Positions 1-6,556 of a stretch of 11,028 nt of DNA are shown here, piece after piece. A model generated the notes under the pieces. It saw only the letters and a list, made by a program, of their open reading frames with translations, ran no database searches and was not told where the DNA came from. Within the stretch, counting starts at the first letter, position 1. Every line of letters starts with the position of its first letter. The DNA comes from Verrucomicrobiaceae bacterium UBA2429 (lineage in GTDB: Bacteria > Verrucomicrobiota > Verrucomicrobiia > Verrucomicrobiales > Verrucomicrobiaceae), in NCBI GenBank assembly GCA_002343505.1, contig DDQZ01000040.1, positions 1,568-12,595 on the forward strand, written 5' to 3'. The position numbers and the translations under genes are program-made.

Positions 1-2
1 GG

Positions 3-1571
3 GAGAAGATCGACCTGCTCATCCGCCGCGTGTTTGGAGCCAGCAGTGAGCGGCTCGACACCGACCAGCTCCTTTTGGCCCTGGAGGGCATGGAGGCAAA
101 AAAGCCCGAAGCCTCCAGCGGCGCCGCCGTCGCCTTGGAGGCTGATTTGAAGGACAAGCCCGGGCGCAATCCGAAGCGCAAGAAGAAGGGCGGCATCACC
201 GAGGAGCTGCTCGCCTCGCTGCCTGCGGTGGAGGTGGTGCTCGTGCCTGATGAAGTGCGCGCCGAACCGGAGGCCTACCGCCTGGTGGACGAAGTGGTGA
301 CCCGGCAACTCGACTACGAGCCCGCGCGCTATGTTTGCAACAAGATCATCCGCAAGCGCTACGCGCGGATTGACAGCCCGCACCTGCCGCCAGTGGTCGC
401 CCCGCTGCTCACGATGCTGGAACGCAGCAAGGCGGGGCCGGGTTTGCTGGCCTCGATCCTCACGGGCAAATACTGCGACCATCTGCCGCTTTATCGCCAG
501 CAGCAGATCGCCAAGTGGCGGCATGGCATCGAGCTGACGCGCCAGGACATGTCGCGCTGGGTGGGGCTGGCAGCCGATTGGCTCAAACCGATTTATCAAA
601 TCATCCTCGGCGGCATGTGGGGGGACGGGTATGCGCAGATCGATGAGACTGTGATCAAGTATTTGGACCCCGGCAGCGGGCGGGCTCAGCACGGCTACTT
701 TTGGGCGGTCAAACGCCCGGGAGGCGACGCGGCCTTTCATTGGGCCGCCTCGCGCGCGGCAAGCGTGCTGGAGAAGATCGTGCCGGCGGACTTCAGCGGC
801 ACGCTGCAAACCGACGCCTATGGCGCTTACCCCGCCTTTGCCAGGCGGCACGGCCAGCCGCTCACACTTGCCGCCTGCTGGGCGCACGCGCGGCGGGAGT
901 TCGTGGAGGCCAGCCTGACTGGCGAACGCAAAGCCGACGCGCGGCTCATCGTGAGGCTCATCGGCCATCTGTATGCCATTGAGGCGCAAATGAGGGTCAA
1001 GCGAGCGGGCGCCAAGCTGCGGGCGCTGACACGCCAAGTGGAGAGCCGCCCCATCATGGAGCGCATCGGCGCGATCCTGCGGCATTGGAAACGCAAGAGG
1101 CGGCACCTGCCTCGCAGCCAGATGGGCAAGGCCATCGACTACTCGCTGAGCATTTGGGACGGGCTGCGCGTGTTCCTTGAGGACGGGCGCGTCGAGATTG
1201 ACAACAACCCCGTGGAACCGGAGCGCAGCGGAGATAGACAGCCGTCAGGCTGCCCCGCAGGGGTGAGCAACGCGAATCAAAACGCGATCCGCCCGACCGC
1301 CGTGGGCAAGAAGAACTGGCTCTTCATCGGAGATGCTGAAGCAGGCGAGCGCAGCGCCATCGTGTTCACGGTGATCGAAGCCTGCCGCCGCCGGGGCATC
1401 AATCCGTTCGACTACCTGCGCGACGTGTTCACCCGGATGCCGCTGATGGCCGCCGCCGACTACCCAAGCCTCACACCGGAGGCCTGGCTGCAAGCACGCC
1501 AGCCGGCCCAACCCGCCAGCAAAGCTGGGTCAGCGCTCCTTTCCACAAGTCGCCAAAGGCGCTGTGCGTGA
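3..1571 (+). CDS. tnpC: IS66 family transposase TnpC (copy A), 5' partial
   Basis: This is the DDE transposase of an IS66 element, which cuts and joins DNA at the element ends. The reading frame is open to the left edge and already reads EKIDLLIRRVFGASSERLD, the conserved N-terminal region, so the GTG at 30 is internal and the true start lies upstream. Visible parts in order are: a basic linker (KRKKKGG, about 177-195); a region at the place of the IS66 zinc finger that lacks the CxxC pairs; and the catalytic core. The core acidic residues are Asp in QIDET (642-644), Asp in QTDAYGAY (813-815) and Glu in DNNPVE (1215-1217). The C-terminal block NAIRPTAVGKKNWLFIGD is present but is pushed away from the catalytic Glu by a 21-codon in-frame insert. 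The last codons run into the terminal repeat. The family assignment is certain. Whether the protein is active with the insert is unknown. Confidence 0.93.
   Translation, partial: EKIDLLIRRVFGASSERLDTDQLLLALEGMEAKKPEASSGAAVALEADLKDKPGRNPKRKKKGGITEELLASLPAVEVVLVPDEVRAEPEAYRLVDEVVTRQLDYEPARYVCNKIIRKRYARIDSPHLPPVVAPLLTMLERSKAGPGLLASILTGKYCDHLPLYRQQQIAKWRHGIELTRQDMSRWVGLAADWLKPIYQIILGGMWGDGYAQIDETVIKYLDPGSGRAQHGYFWAVKRPGGDAAFHWAASRAASVLEKIVPADFSGTLQTDAYGAYPAFARRHGQPLTLAACWAHARREFVEASLTGERKADARLIVRLIGHLYAIEAQMRVKRAGAKLRALTRQVESRPIMERIGAILRHWKRKRRHLPRSQMGKAIDYSLSIWDGLRVFLEDGRVEIDNNPVEPERSGDRQPSGCPAGVSNANQNAIRPTAVGKKNWLFIGDAEAGERSAIVFTVIEACRRRGINPFDYLRDVFTRMPLMAAADYPSLTPEAWLQARQPAQPASKAGSALLSTSRQRRCA
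1218..1280 (+). repeat. 63-bp in-frame hairpin insert in the tnpC catalytic motif
   Basis: IS66 transposases normally read VENAIRP without a break, and copy B in this window reads VENSIRP. In copy A, 21 extra codons (from PERSGDRQ to SNANQ) sit between the catalytic Glu and NAIRP. The stretch keeps the frame and has no stop. It contains two adjacent perfect hairpins: CAGCC/GGCTG with a 4-nt loop (1239-1252) and CCCC/GGGG with a 3-nt loop (1253-1263). Its right edge gives an imperfect direct repeat, AACGCGAATC followed by AACGCGATCC. The size, the palindromes and the insertion inside a coding frame resemble the Rickettsia palindromic elements (RPE) in style. No relationship is claimed. I see no second copy in the window. 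Confidence 0.75.
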
Positions 1572-1586
1572 CGCTTACGTTCGAAG
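1571..1586. other. IS66 copy A right terminus and presumed 8-bp target site
   Basis: ACGCTTAC at 1571-1578 is the outer end of copy A (GTAAGCGT on the minus strand). The next 8 bases, GTTCGAAG (1579-1586), belong to the C-terminal codons of copy B and should be the target duplication, since IS66 elements make 8-bp duplications. The matching copy would lie left of the window next to the other end of copy A, so the duplication is predicted rather than seen. Confidence 0.6.
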
Positions 1587-2757
1587 AGTTCCGTGAGGTA
1601 GTTCACGGCGTTGAGGCCGACTCGATGGCAGTTGCCGATCAAGGTGTAGAACGTGGCGGCACGTTCGCCGCTCTGCGGGTCGCCCATGAAGAGCCAGTTT
1701 TTCTTCCCGATGGCGCTGGGACGGATCGAGTTCTCGACAAGGTTGTTGTCGATCTGCACGCGCCCGTCGCGGGTGAACACGCACAGCTTGCCCCACTGCC
1801 CGAGGGCGTAGCTGATGGCTTCGCCGGTGAGGCTGCGCGGCAGATGCACGCGGCTTGCTTGCAGGCTTTGCAGCCTGCATTTGATGGCTTCGAGGATGGG
1901 GACGCTGTGTTCTTGTCGTGCTGTGCGTGTCTCCAGCGGACCGGCGCGGGCTTCTCTCATCCGCGCTTCGACGCGGTAGAGCGCCTGCATTTGCGCGAGC
2001 ACCCAGCGGGCGTCTTCGCCTTCCTCCTGGGCTTCGTAAAATTTGCGCCGCGCATGGGCCATGCATCCGGCGAGCTGGATGTTGCCTGCGCGTGCGGGCT
2101 GCTTGATGAAGCTGTCGTAGGCTTTGTAGCCGTCGCTCTGGATGAGGCCGGTGTAGTCCTCCGGCACGATTTGCTCAAGGCATGCGCTGCCGCGCCCGGT
2201 GTGCCAGGCCATGAAGCCGATGTTGCTCACGGGGTTGTGCACGCTCCACAGATAGCCGGTGCCGCACACGCCTTCGCGTTCGGGGTCTTGATACTTGACC
2301 GGTGTCTCGTCGATCTGCACATAGCCATCTTTGAAGACCTCTCTTTGGATCTGCTCGATGACGAGGCGTGCTGCCTCGTGCGCCATGCCCATCCAGCCGC
2401 AAAGCGTCTGCCTCGGCACGGGCAGGCCCTGGCGGGCGTAGAGCTGCTCGATGCGGTAATATGGCAGGTGCATCTCGAAGCGTGAGGCGGCCACATTCGC
2501 CAGCAGTCGTGCACTCGCGATACAGCACTCCTGCAGCCTCATCAGCGGAGCGATGACGGGCGGCAGATGCCGCTGCGCGATGCGCACATATTTGCGGCGG
2601 ATGATGTGCTGCTGGCGGAACTGCGCGGGCACATGGTCGAGCAGCCTGGTGGTCTCCGAGCCGATGCACACGAAGGCTGCCGGATCAGCCACGACCTCGG
2701 CGGGATCGACGATGACTTCCTCAATGGGCAGGCTTGCCACGAGCACACCAGCACGCC
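1579..2757 (-). pseudogene. tnpC: IS66 family transposase TnpC (copy B), truncated at both ends
   Basis: This is a second, clearly different IS66 transposase on the minus strand, tail to tail with copy A. Its catalytic core is complete: Asp in QIDETPVKY (2309-2311), Asp in QSDGYKAYDSF (2132-2134), and Glu in DNNLVENSIRP (1733-1735), followed by GKKNWLFMGD. Similarity to copy A starts at about VASLPIEE (near 2757), so the N-terminal leucine-rich and linker region is missing and Rhs-type sequence takes its place. It ends after NYLTELFE at 1579, where copy A begins. The open frame continues on both sides (1460-2944), but the extra residues are antisense readings of copy A and of the Rhs fragment, not native protein. 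It should be non-functional, with loss of N-terminal DNA-binding parts and the last 20 or so residues. Confidence 0.88.
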
Positions 2758-3006
2758 GCACGGGCCGCTGAGCCTGGTGGTGGCGCGGTATGAGAAGAGC
2801 AGCGTGGACAACGGGGGTGCTCCGATGTTTTTCGACAGCGGTGCCATTCATTGGGCGGTGTACGGGCACGGGCTGCTCTACGAGGTGGTGGAGACGATCA
2901 ACGGCAGCGGCAAACTGGTGGAAAGCGAGGTGCTGTATTACCACACCGACCAGGTGGGCAGCACGGTGGCGGTGACGAACCAGGCCAGGCAGGATGTGCT
3001 GCGGCA
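2750..3006 (+). pseudogene. Rhs/YD-repeat protein fragment
   Basis: One plus-strand frame reads GPLSLVVARYEKSS, then WAVYGHGLLYEVVE, then YYHTDQVGSTVAVTNQ. The last two match the consensus of Rhs/YD-repeat cores (a YG-x-LLYEV strand, then YYHxDxxGSTVAxT just before the conserved core end). Rhs proteins are large surface or secreted polymorphic toxins or wall-associated proteins, so about 85 codons is only a scrap. The left side is cut by IS66 copy B. After VLRQ (about 3006) the Rhs pattern stops, although the frame stays open to 3103. There is no start codon of its own. It is probably a relic of a larger rhs gene broken by IS insertion and deletion. The junctions are placed only to within 10-20 bases. 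Confidence 0.6.
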
Positions 3007-3120
3007 GTCATTTTTCATTCCCGCCGTTGCGTCTCGCAAGCATTTTCCAATACATGGAGAAGTGGCGACGATCCTGGGGGCTTGGTCGGGGGCTGACTGC
3101 TAGCACCCTCGGGGGCGGTA
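3007..3120. other. Unassigned junction sequence
   Basis: This spacer lies between the end of the Rhs similarity and the end of the PIN-domain gene. The Rhs frame runs on to a stop at 3101-3103, but the encoded residues (SFFIPAVASRKHFPIHGE and following) fit no pattern I recognise. No terminator-type hairpin with a T-run is visible. It is probably recombined intergenic DNA. Confidence 0.4.
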
Positions 3121-3552
3121 TCAGGGCGTCACACAGACGAAATCACCCAGCACGGTGAAGTCTCGTGAGTTCGTGGTGAAGATGAAGACAATTCCGGCCT
3201 CACGAAAGGTGGCGGCCAGCATGGTGTCGAGAATGCGTTTCCTGCCCAGCCGATGCTGCCGCATCCAAGCGAAGAACGTGCTCATCGAGAGCGCGTCTGC
3301 GCCAATCTGGTCCACCTCGGGTGAGTCCCATCAAATTTAGGCTCTTTCCAAGGCGGCTTCCATGGACAGAGGCTGGGAGAATCGTTTGGGATCGGTCACC
3401 ACATGCAAGAACTCCGCCATAACCTGAGGCGCGAGTGCGAACCGATCACCCGCGGACCGACTTTGCTGAATTTTCAGCCTTGCCACTTGATGATCGGGGT
3501 GCTCCGCGACTTCAGCGGCAACAAGGAAGCCTGTGTCAATCCCGATGGTCAT
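3121..3552 (-). pseudogene. PIN-domain (VapC-like) toxin, broken by two in-frame stops
   Basis: VapC-type toxins are Mg-dependent RNases with a PIN fold. Reading from ATG at 3552 in one frame gives 143 codons with every PIN hallmark: Asp6 (GIDTGFL), Glu47 (VMAEFLHVVTDPKRFSQPL), Asp109 (KRILDTMLAATFREAG) and Asn128/Asp131 (TTNSRDF). The frame is interrupted at codons 72 and 74 by TAA (3337-3339) and TGA (3331-3333), in the sequence A-stop-I-stop-WDSPEV. Relatives typically read like AExWWxSPEV here, so one base change at each codon (GAA to TAA, TGG to TGA) explains both stops. No frameshift is needed. The gene starts 17 bases inside the antitoxin gene, the usual TA operon layout. The N-terminal 71 residues alone lack Asp109 and should be inactive. 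A sequencing error affecting both codons is possible but unlikely. Confidence 0.85.
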
Positions 3553-3751
3553 TCAGCATCTCCTCCAGCAGATCGTCCTCGGCGCCGAGAGGCTTCAAGA
3601 CTTTTCCAAGCTGAAGCGGTGGCAAATCCAGGGCGCTGTGTTGCTTCCTCGACCGGCGAGTGCGCAAAGAATGAATCAGCCGCTCCAAATGGGACAGCTC
3701 GTCCGCTGCCAGATGCGGAACAGCCATTTCAATATCGGCGAGGGTGCTCAT
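3536..3751 (-). CDS. VapB-like antitoxin of the adjacent PIN toxin
   Basis: This small gene of 71 codons lies immediately upstream of, and overlaps by 17 bases, the PIN-domain toxin gene, the arrangement expected of an antitoxin that neutralises its partner toxin and represses the operon. It starts MSTLADIEMAVPHLAADELSHLERLIHSLR, an amphipathic helix pattern resembling short antitoxins that begin with 'xxLxxIexAVxxLpxeEL', and ends in an acidic tail (GAEDDLLEEMLNDH), plausible for wrapping a basic toxin. No ribbon-helix-helix or AbrB motif can be pointed to with certainty. There is no clear ribosome site upstream. The frame is intact although the toxin is dead, so it is either an orphan antitoxin or not yet decayed. 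The role rests mainly on context. Confidence 0.7.
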   Translation of the reverse strand: MSTLADIEMAVPHLAADELSHLERLIHSLRTRRSRKQHSALDLPPLQLGKVLKPLGAEDDLLEEMLNDHRD

Positions 3752-3796
3752 GAGCCAAAACTATGCTTTTCTGGTTATGCGGCAAGCCTTCCTTTC

Positions 3797-3834
3797 AGCC
3801 ATTCATCTCGGTCCCCATATCGCGGTTTCCGGCC
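3797..3834 (+). repeat. Imperfect direct repeat, left copy
   Basis: AGCCATT (3797-3803) is followed after 5 bases by a 26-base segment (3809-3834) ending TTTCCGGCC. The same order recurs at 4401-4436 with a 3-base spacer. The 26-base segments match at 21 positions. The two copies flank the 64-nt-phased repeat. Confidence 0.5.
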
Positions 3835-3948
3835 ATGACCCATCTCGGAAGCAGCTTCGACGCCGGAGCATTCATTCACGCAAGCTCTGCTTCGCACTGC
3901 GGGCGCACGATAAAATGGCGCGGTGCCGCGGCTTTTTGCCGCCGGGTT

Positions 3949-4337
3949 GCGGCTCGGAACCGCGTTCACTCTGTTTGCGATCCGCGTCGGCGCACCTCTG
4001 ATCTGCGGCGGAGCACCGTTTTTTCGCAGCCTCGCAGATAAGGTGGTGCGCGCCCGCAGCCAGGAGCTGCGAACGTGCGGCTCGGAGGTGCGGGTTTTGA
4101 GAAATTTTCCTGATGTTGTCGCGGATTTTGGGTCCGCGCTCGCGGCTCGGAGCTGCGAGCGCGCGTTCGCAAACTTCGGGCGAGCACCTCGCCTGCCGCA
4201 GCCTCGCGGCTCGGAGCCGGAGGTCTTGCACCTCGGAGATGGGAGACTGGAAAAAAGGGGTGCGTCCGCGCGGCTCGGAGGTGCAATGCCGCGCCTCTAA
4301 GCCGCAAGGGCGCGGATCCGAACTGCGGCGGCGCGGA
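3949..4337. repeat. 64-nt-phased short repeat with palindromic copies
   Basis: The word GCGGCTCGGA occurs exactly at 3949, 4077, 4142, 4206 and 4270, with distances of 128 (two times 64), 65, 64 and 64. A one-mismatch copy, GCGGCGCGGA, lies at 4328. Sequence between the copies is not conserved, so this is not a simple tandem repeat or a CRISPR array. Most copies begin a small inverted repeat with a different right arm: GCGG/CCGC (3949-3963), GCTCG/CGAGC (4145-4160), CGGCT/AGCCG (4207-4219), and a longer interrupted CGGCT..GAGG/CCTC..AGCCG (4271-4304). The nature of the repeat is unknown. REP-like or decayed mobile sequence is possible. Confidence 0.6.
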
Positions 4338-4400
4338 TGGGAGATGCGAGAGAGAGGCGCGGGCGTGCGCGGAAGGACTTGATCGCACGAATTTTCGCGG

Positions 4401-4436
4401 AGCCATTTGTCAGTCCCTGTTTCGCGTTTTCCGGCC
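4401..4436 (+). repeat. Imperfect direct repeat, right copy
   Basis: AGCCATT (4401-4407), a 3-base spacer, and then a 26-base segment (4411-4436) that matches 3809-3834 at 21 of 26 positions and ends in the shared TTTCCGGCC. It lies about 600 bases from the left copy, just upstream of the oxidoreductase operon. Confidence 0.5.
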
Positions 4437-4534
4437 GGAAGCCCTGACGGGAAAATGGCCGGAGAAGAAGGCGGGGGCTTCGATGGATTCTTTTTGGAAA
4501 GGTCGGCTTTCTGGGGATGTTGGTTTCAACTTCC

Positions 4535-5533
4535 ATGTCCCAACCCTCCATTCTCGTCATCGGCTGCGGCAGCATTGGTGAGCGGCATCTGCGCTGCTTT
4601 TTGAACACGGGCCGCTGCCGCGCGGCAGTGTGCGACACGAATGGCCGCCTCGTGGCGGAGGTGGCGGGTCGGTACGGGGTGCCGGGTTTTGAGAGTCTGG
4701 AGGCGGCGCAGGAGGCTTTTCCGGCGGATGGCTGGGTGGTCTGCACGCCGGCGCACACGCATCTGGCGCTGGCGCTGCGCGGGCTGGCGCGGGGCGTTCA
4801 CCAGCTCATCGAAAAGCCGCTCGCCACGGGGCTGGAGCAGGTGGAGGAAACCCGCGCCGCCATTGCCTCCAGCGGCTGCCATGTGGCAGTGGCCTATGTG
4901 TTTCACGCCATGCCCTGGCTGCGCGCCATGCGGGAGGTGATCCTCTCCGGCGAACTGGGCAGCCCGCGCCATGCCACGCTCACGGCGGGGCAGCATTTCC
5001 CGACTTTCCGCCCGGCTTACCGGGAGATTTATTATGCCCGGCACGAGAGCGGCGGCGGGGCGATCCAGGACGCGCTGACGCACTCGGTGAACGCCATGGA
5101 ATGGCTGATCGGCCCGGCGACGCGCGTGTATTGCGATGCCGCGCATCAAGTGCTGGAGGGCGTGGGAGTGGAGGACACGGTGAATGTGTGCGCGCGCCAC
5201 GGGGATGTGCTGGCGAGCTTTGGCTACAATCAATTCCAGGCGCCCAATGAGCTGGAAATCCGCGTCCACTGCGAGCGCGGCAGTGTGGCGATGCAACTGC
5301 ACGAGCAACGCTGGGGCATGATGCGGTTCGGTGAAAAAGAGTGGACTTGGCAGCGCCATCCCAAGCCCATTGAGCGCGACGACTTTTTCACCTGGCAGGC
5401 CGAGTCTTTTCTCGAAGGCATGGCCGGCAGGCCGTGCTTCCTCGCCACTTTTGAGGAAGGTGTCCAGACTTTGAAGTTCAACCTGGCCGCGCTGGAGTCC
5501 GCGCGCAGCGGTCAGCCCGTCGCCATCTCATGA
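4535..5533 (+). CDS. Gfo/Idh/MocA family NAD(P)-dependent oxidoreductase
   Basis: This is a cytoplasmic sugar or cyclitol dehydrogenase of the Gfo/Idh/MocA family, 332 residues from this start. The Rossmann fold opens with ILVIGCGSIGERHLR (GxGxxG at 10-15). The family signature EKP is at 93-95 (LIEKPLATG). The substrate-side motif reads GGGAIQDALTHSVNAMEWL, with Asp179 and His183 in the places usually used for catalysis and substrate binding. The substrate cannot be told from sequence. The ATG at 4535 puts the GxGxxG at the usual distance from the N-terminus. An in-frame ATG at 4517 would add MLVSTS, and neither has a clear Shine-Dalgarno site. The stop overlaps the next start as ATGA, so translation of the two dehydrogenases is probably coupled. 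Confidence 0.88.
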   Translation: MSQPSILVIGCGSIGERHLRCFLNTGRCRAAVCDTNGRLVAEVAGRYGVPGFESLEAAQEAFPADGWVVCTPAHTHLALALRGLARGVHQLIEKPLATGLEQVEETRAAIASSGCHVAVAYVFHAMPWLRAMREVILSGELGSPRHATLTAGQHFPTFRPAYREIYYARHESGGGAIQDALTHSVNAMEWLIGPATRVYCDAAHQVLEGVGVEDTVNVCARHGDVLASFGYNQFQAPNELEIRVHCERGSVAMQLHEQRWGMMRFGEKEWTWQRHPKPIERDDFFTWQAESFLEGMAGRPCFLATFEEGVQTLKFNLAALESARSGQPVAIS

Positions 5534-6483
5534 GCGCTGAAATCCGCCTCGCCATGCTGGGCATGATCCCCGGCAACGGCCACCCCTATTCCTGGTCTGC
5601 CATCATCAACGGCTACGATCCCGCCGCCATGGCCGCGTGTCCTTACCCAGCCATCCCGGACTATCTGGGCAGGCAGCCTTTGGAAACGGTGCGCATTCCT
5701 GGGGCGCGTGTGACGCACATCTGGACGGACGATCCTGCGGACGCGCCGCTGGTGGCCAAGGCCAGCCTCATCCAAAACATCGTCGCCCGGCCGGAGGAGG
5801 TCATCGGCCAGGTGGACGCCGTCGTCATCGCCACGGATGACGGAGATGATCATGCGCGGCGCGCGCGGCCTTTCATTGAGGCCGGGCTGCCCGTTTTCAT
5901 AGACAAGCCGCTCGCCACGAACGTGCCGGATCTGCGCCAGTTCGCGCGCTGGCAGCGGGAGGGGCGGGCGCTGCTCTCCACCAGCGGCATGCGCTACGCG
6001 CCGGAGACGCGGCTGAGCGCCGAACAAAAAGAGCAGATCGGCGAACCGCGCTGGATCACCAGCTTCACGTGCAAGACCTGGGAGCGCTACGGCATCCATG
6101 CGCTGGAGGCGGTGGCGCCGCTGGTGGGGCCGGGGTTTCTGACGGTGCGCGCGCAGTCGCAGCCCGGCTCGGATGTGACGCACCTCACGCACCGCTCGGG
6201 TGTGCAGGTGACGCTGGCGGCGATTCACGATGCGTATGGCAGCTTCGGGGCCGTGCATCTTTACGGCACAAAAGGCCAGATCCCGCTGCTTTTGCGCGAC
6301 ACCTACCACGCCTTCCGCGGCCAGCTCACCGCCTTCATCGAGATGCTGCGCACCGGCCAGCCGCCGCTGCCTTTCAGCGAGACGGTGGAGCTGATGGCGG
6401 TGCTCATCGCCGGAATCCAGAGCCGGGAAAAGGGGGGTGGTGTTGTCGAGGTCGCGGAAGTGCTGAAAAGTTTGGAGGGGTAG
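5530..6483 (+). CDS. Gfo/Idh/MocA-type oxidoreductase, divergent subgroup
   Basis: A protein of 317 residues overlapping the preceding dehydrogenase gene by 4 bases (ATGA). It has the Gfo/Idh/MocA layout: an N-terminal Rossmann domain with DAVVIATDDGDDHA (96-109) and a signature reading DKP (125-127, FIDKPLATN) where EKP is usual. The first glycine motif is unusual: it reads LGMIPGNGHPYSWSAIINGY rather than GxGxxG near the start. A TWERYGIHALEAV segment supplies a His near the expected active site. Late glycine- and Phe-containing strands (SFGAVHLYGTKGQ) fit the C-terminal sheet. The substrate is unknown. Pairing with another member of the family suggests consecutive redox steps on one sugar, which is an inference. 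Confidence 0.82.
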   Translation: MSAEIRLAMLGMIPGNGHPYSWSAIINGYDPAAMAACPYPAIPDYLGRQPLETVRIPGARVTHIWTDDPADAPLVAKASLIQNIVARPEEVIGQVDAVVIATDDGDDHARRARPFIEAGLPVFIDKPLATNVPDLRQFARWQREGRALLSTSGMRYAPETRLSAEQKEQIGEPRWITSFTCKTWERYGIHALEAVAPLVGPGFLTVRAQSQPGSDVTHLTHRSGVQVTLAAIHDAYGSFGAVHLYGTKGQIPLLLRDTYHAFRGQLTAFIEMLRTGQPPLPFSETVELMAVLIAGIQSREKGGGVVEVAEVLKSLEG

Positions 6484-6556
6484 CAGTGGTTCCTGGTTTG
6501 AACTTCGATTTTCCAACCTCGGATTGATTCGCGCTCATTTGTGCTTCCTTTGCGGC

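Larger units (their letters stand above)
1..1578 (+). mobile_element. IS66-family insertion sequence (copy A), right-hand part
   Basis: The window opens inside an IS66-type element and shows its transposase gene and right end. The other IS66 genes (tnpA, tnpB) and the left terminal repeat lie outside the window. The right end is placed at 1578 for two reasons. Read inward on the minus strand the element begins GTAAGCG, the GTAA start typical of IS66 termini. At exactly this base the neighbouring second transposase also loses its similarity to the family. Copy A therefore inserted into copy B. The left boundary and the target duplication cannot be seen. Confidence 0.85.
3752..4534. other. 783-bp region without a convincing gene, rich in palindromes
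   Basis: Several open frames cross this stretch on both strands, but they have no recognisable domain, are very rich in Arg, Ala and Ser, and overlap each other. They look like chance frames in GC-rich repeated DNA. The region holds a short word recurring at a 64-nt period (3949-4337) and an imperfect direct repeat on either side of it (3797-3834 and 4401-4436). It also holds isolated hairpins such as CGCGGA/TCCGCG (4120-4138) and GAGGT/ACCTC (4220-4234). It separates the toxin-antitoxin operon from the divergent oxidoreductase operon and must contain the promoters of both. I could not place either promoter with confidence. Confidence 0.6.

Noticed and set aside
1568..2485. 305-codon plus-strand open frame across IS66 copy B
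   Set aside because: It is antisense to a transposase with an intact DDE core and begins in the end of copy A.
3756..3763. TAGTTTTG on the minus strand, matching the Bacteroidetes -7 box TAnnTTTG, ahead of the antitoxin
   Set aside because: It lies only 4 bases from the start codon, so transcription would begin within the gene, and the organism does not look like a Bacteroidetes.
3949..4337. CRISPR array
   Set aside because: The repeated word is only about 10 bases, the right arms differ between copies, and no Cas gene is nearby.
3872..4406. Overlapping open frames on both strands in the repeat region
   Set aside because: They show no family motifs, are dominated by Arg/Ala/Ser, and coincide with the phased palindromic repeat, so they are best explained by composition.
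5512..6516. 334-codon minus-strand open frame opposite the second oxidoreductase
   Set aside because: It is a shadow of a gene with clear Rossmann and DKP motifs; Arg/His-rich translation, no domain.
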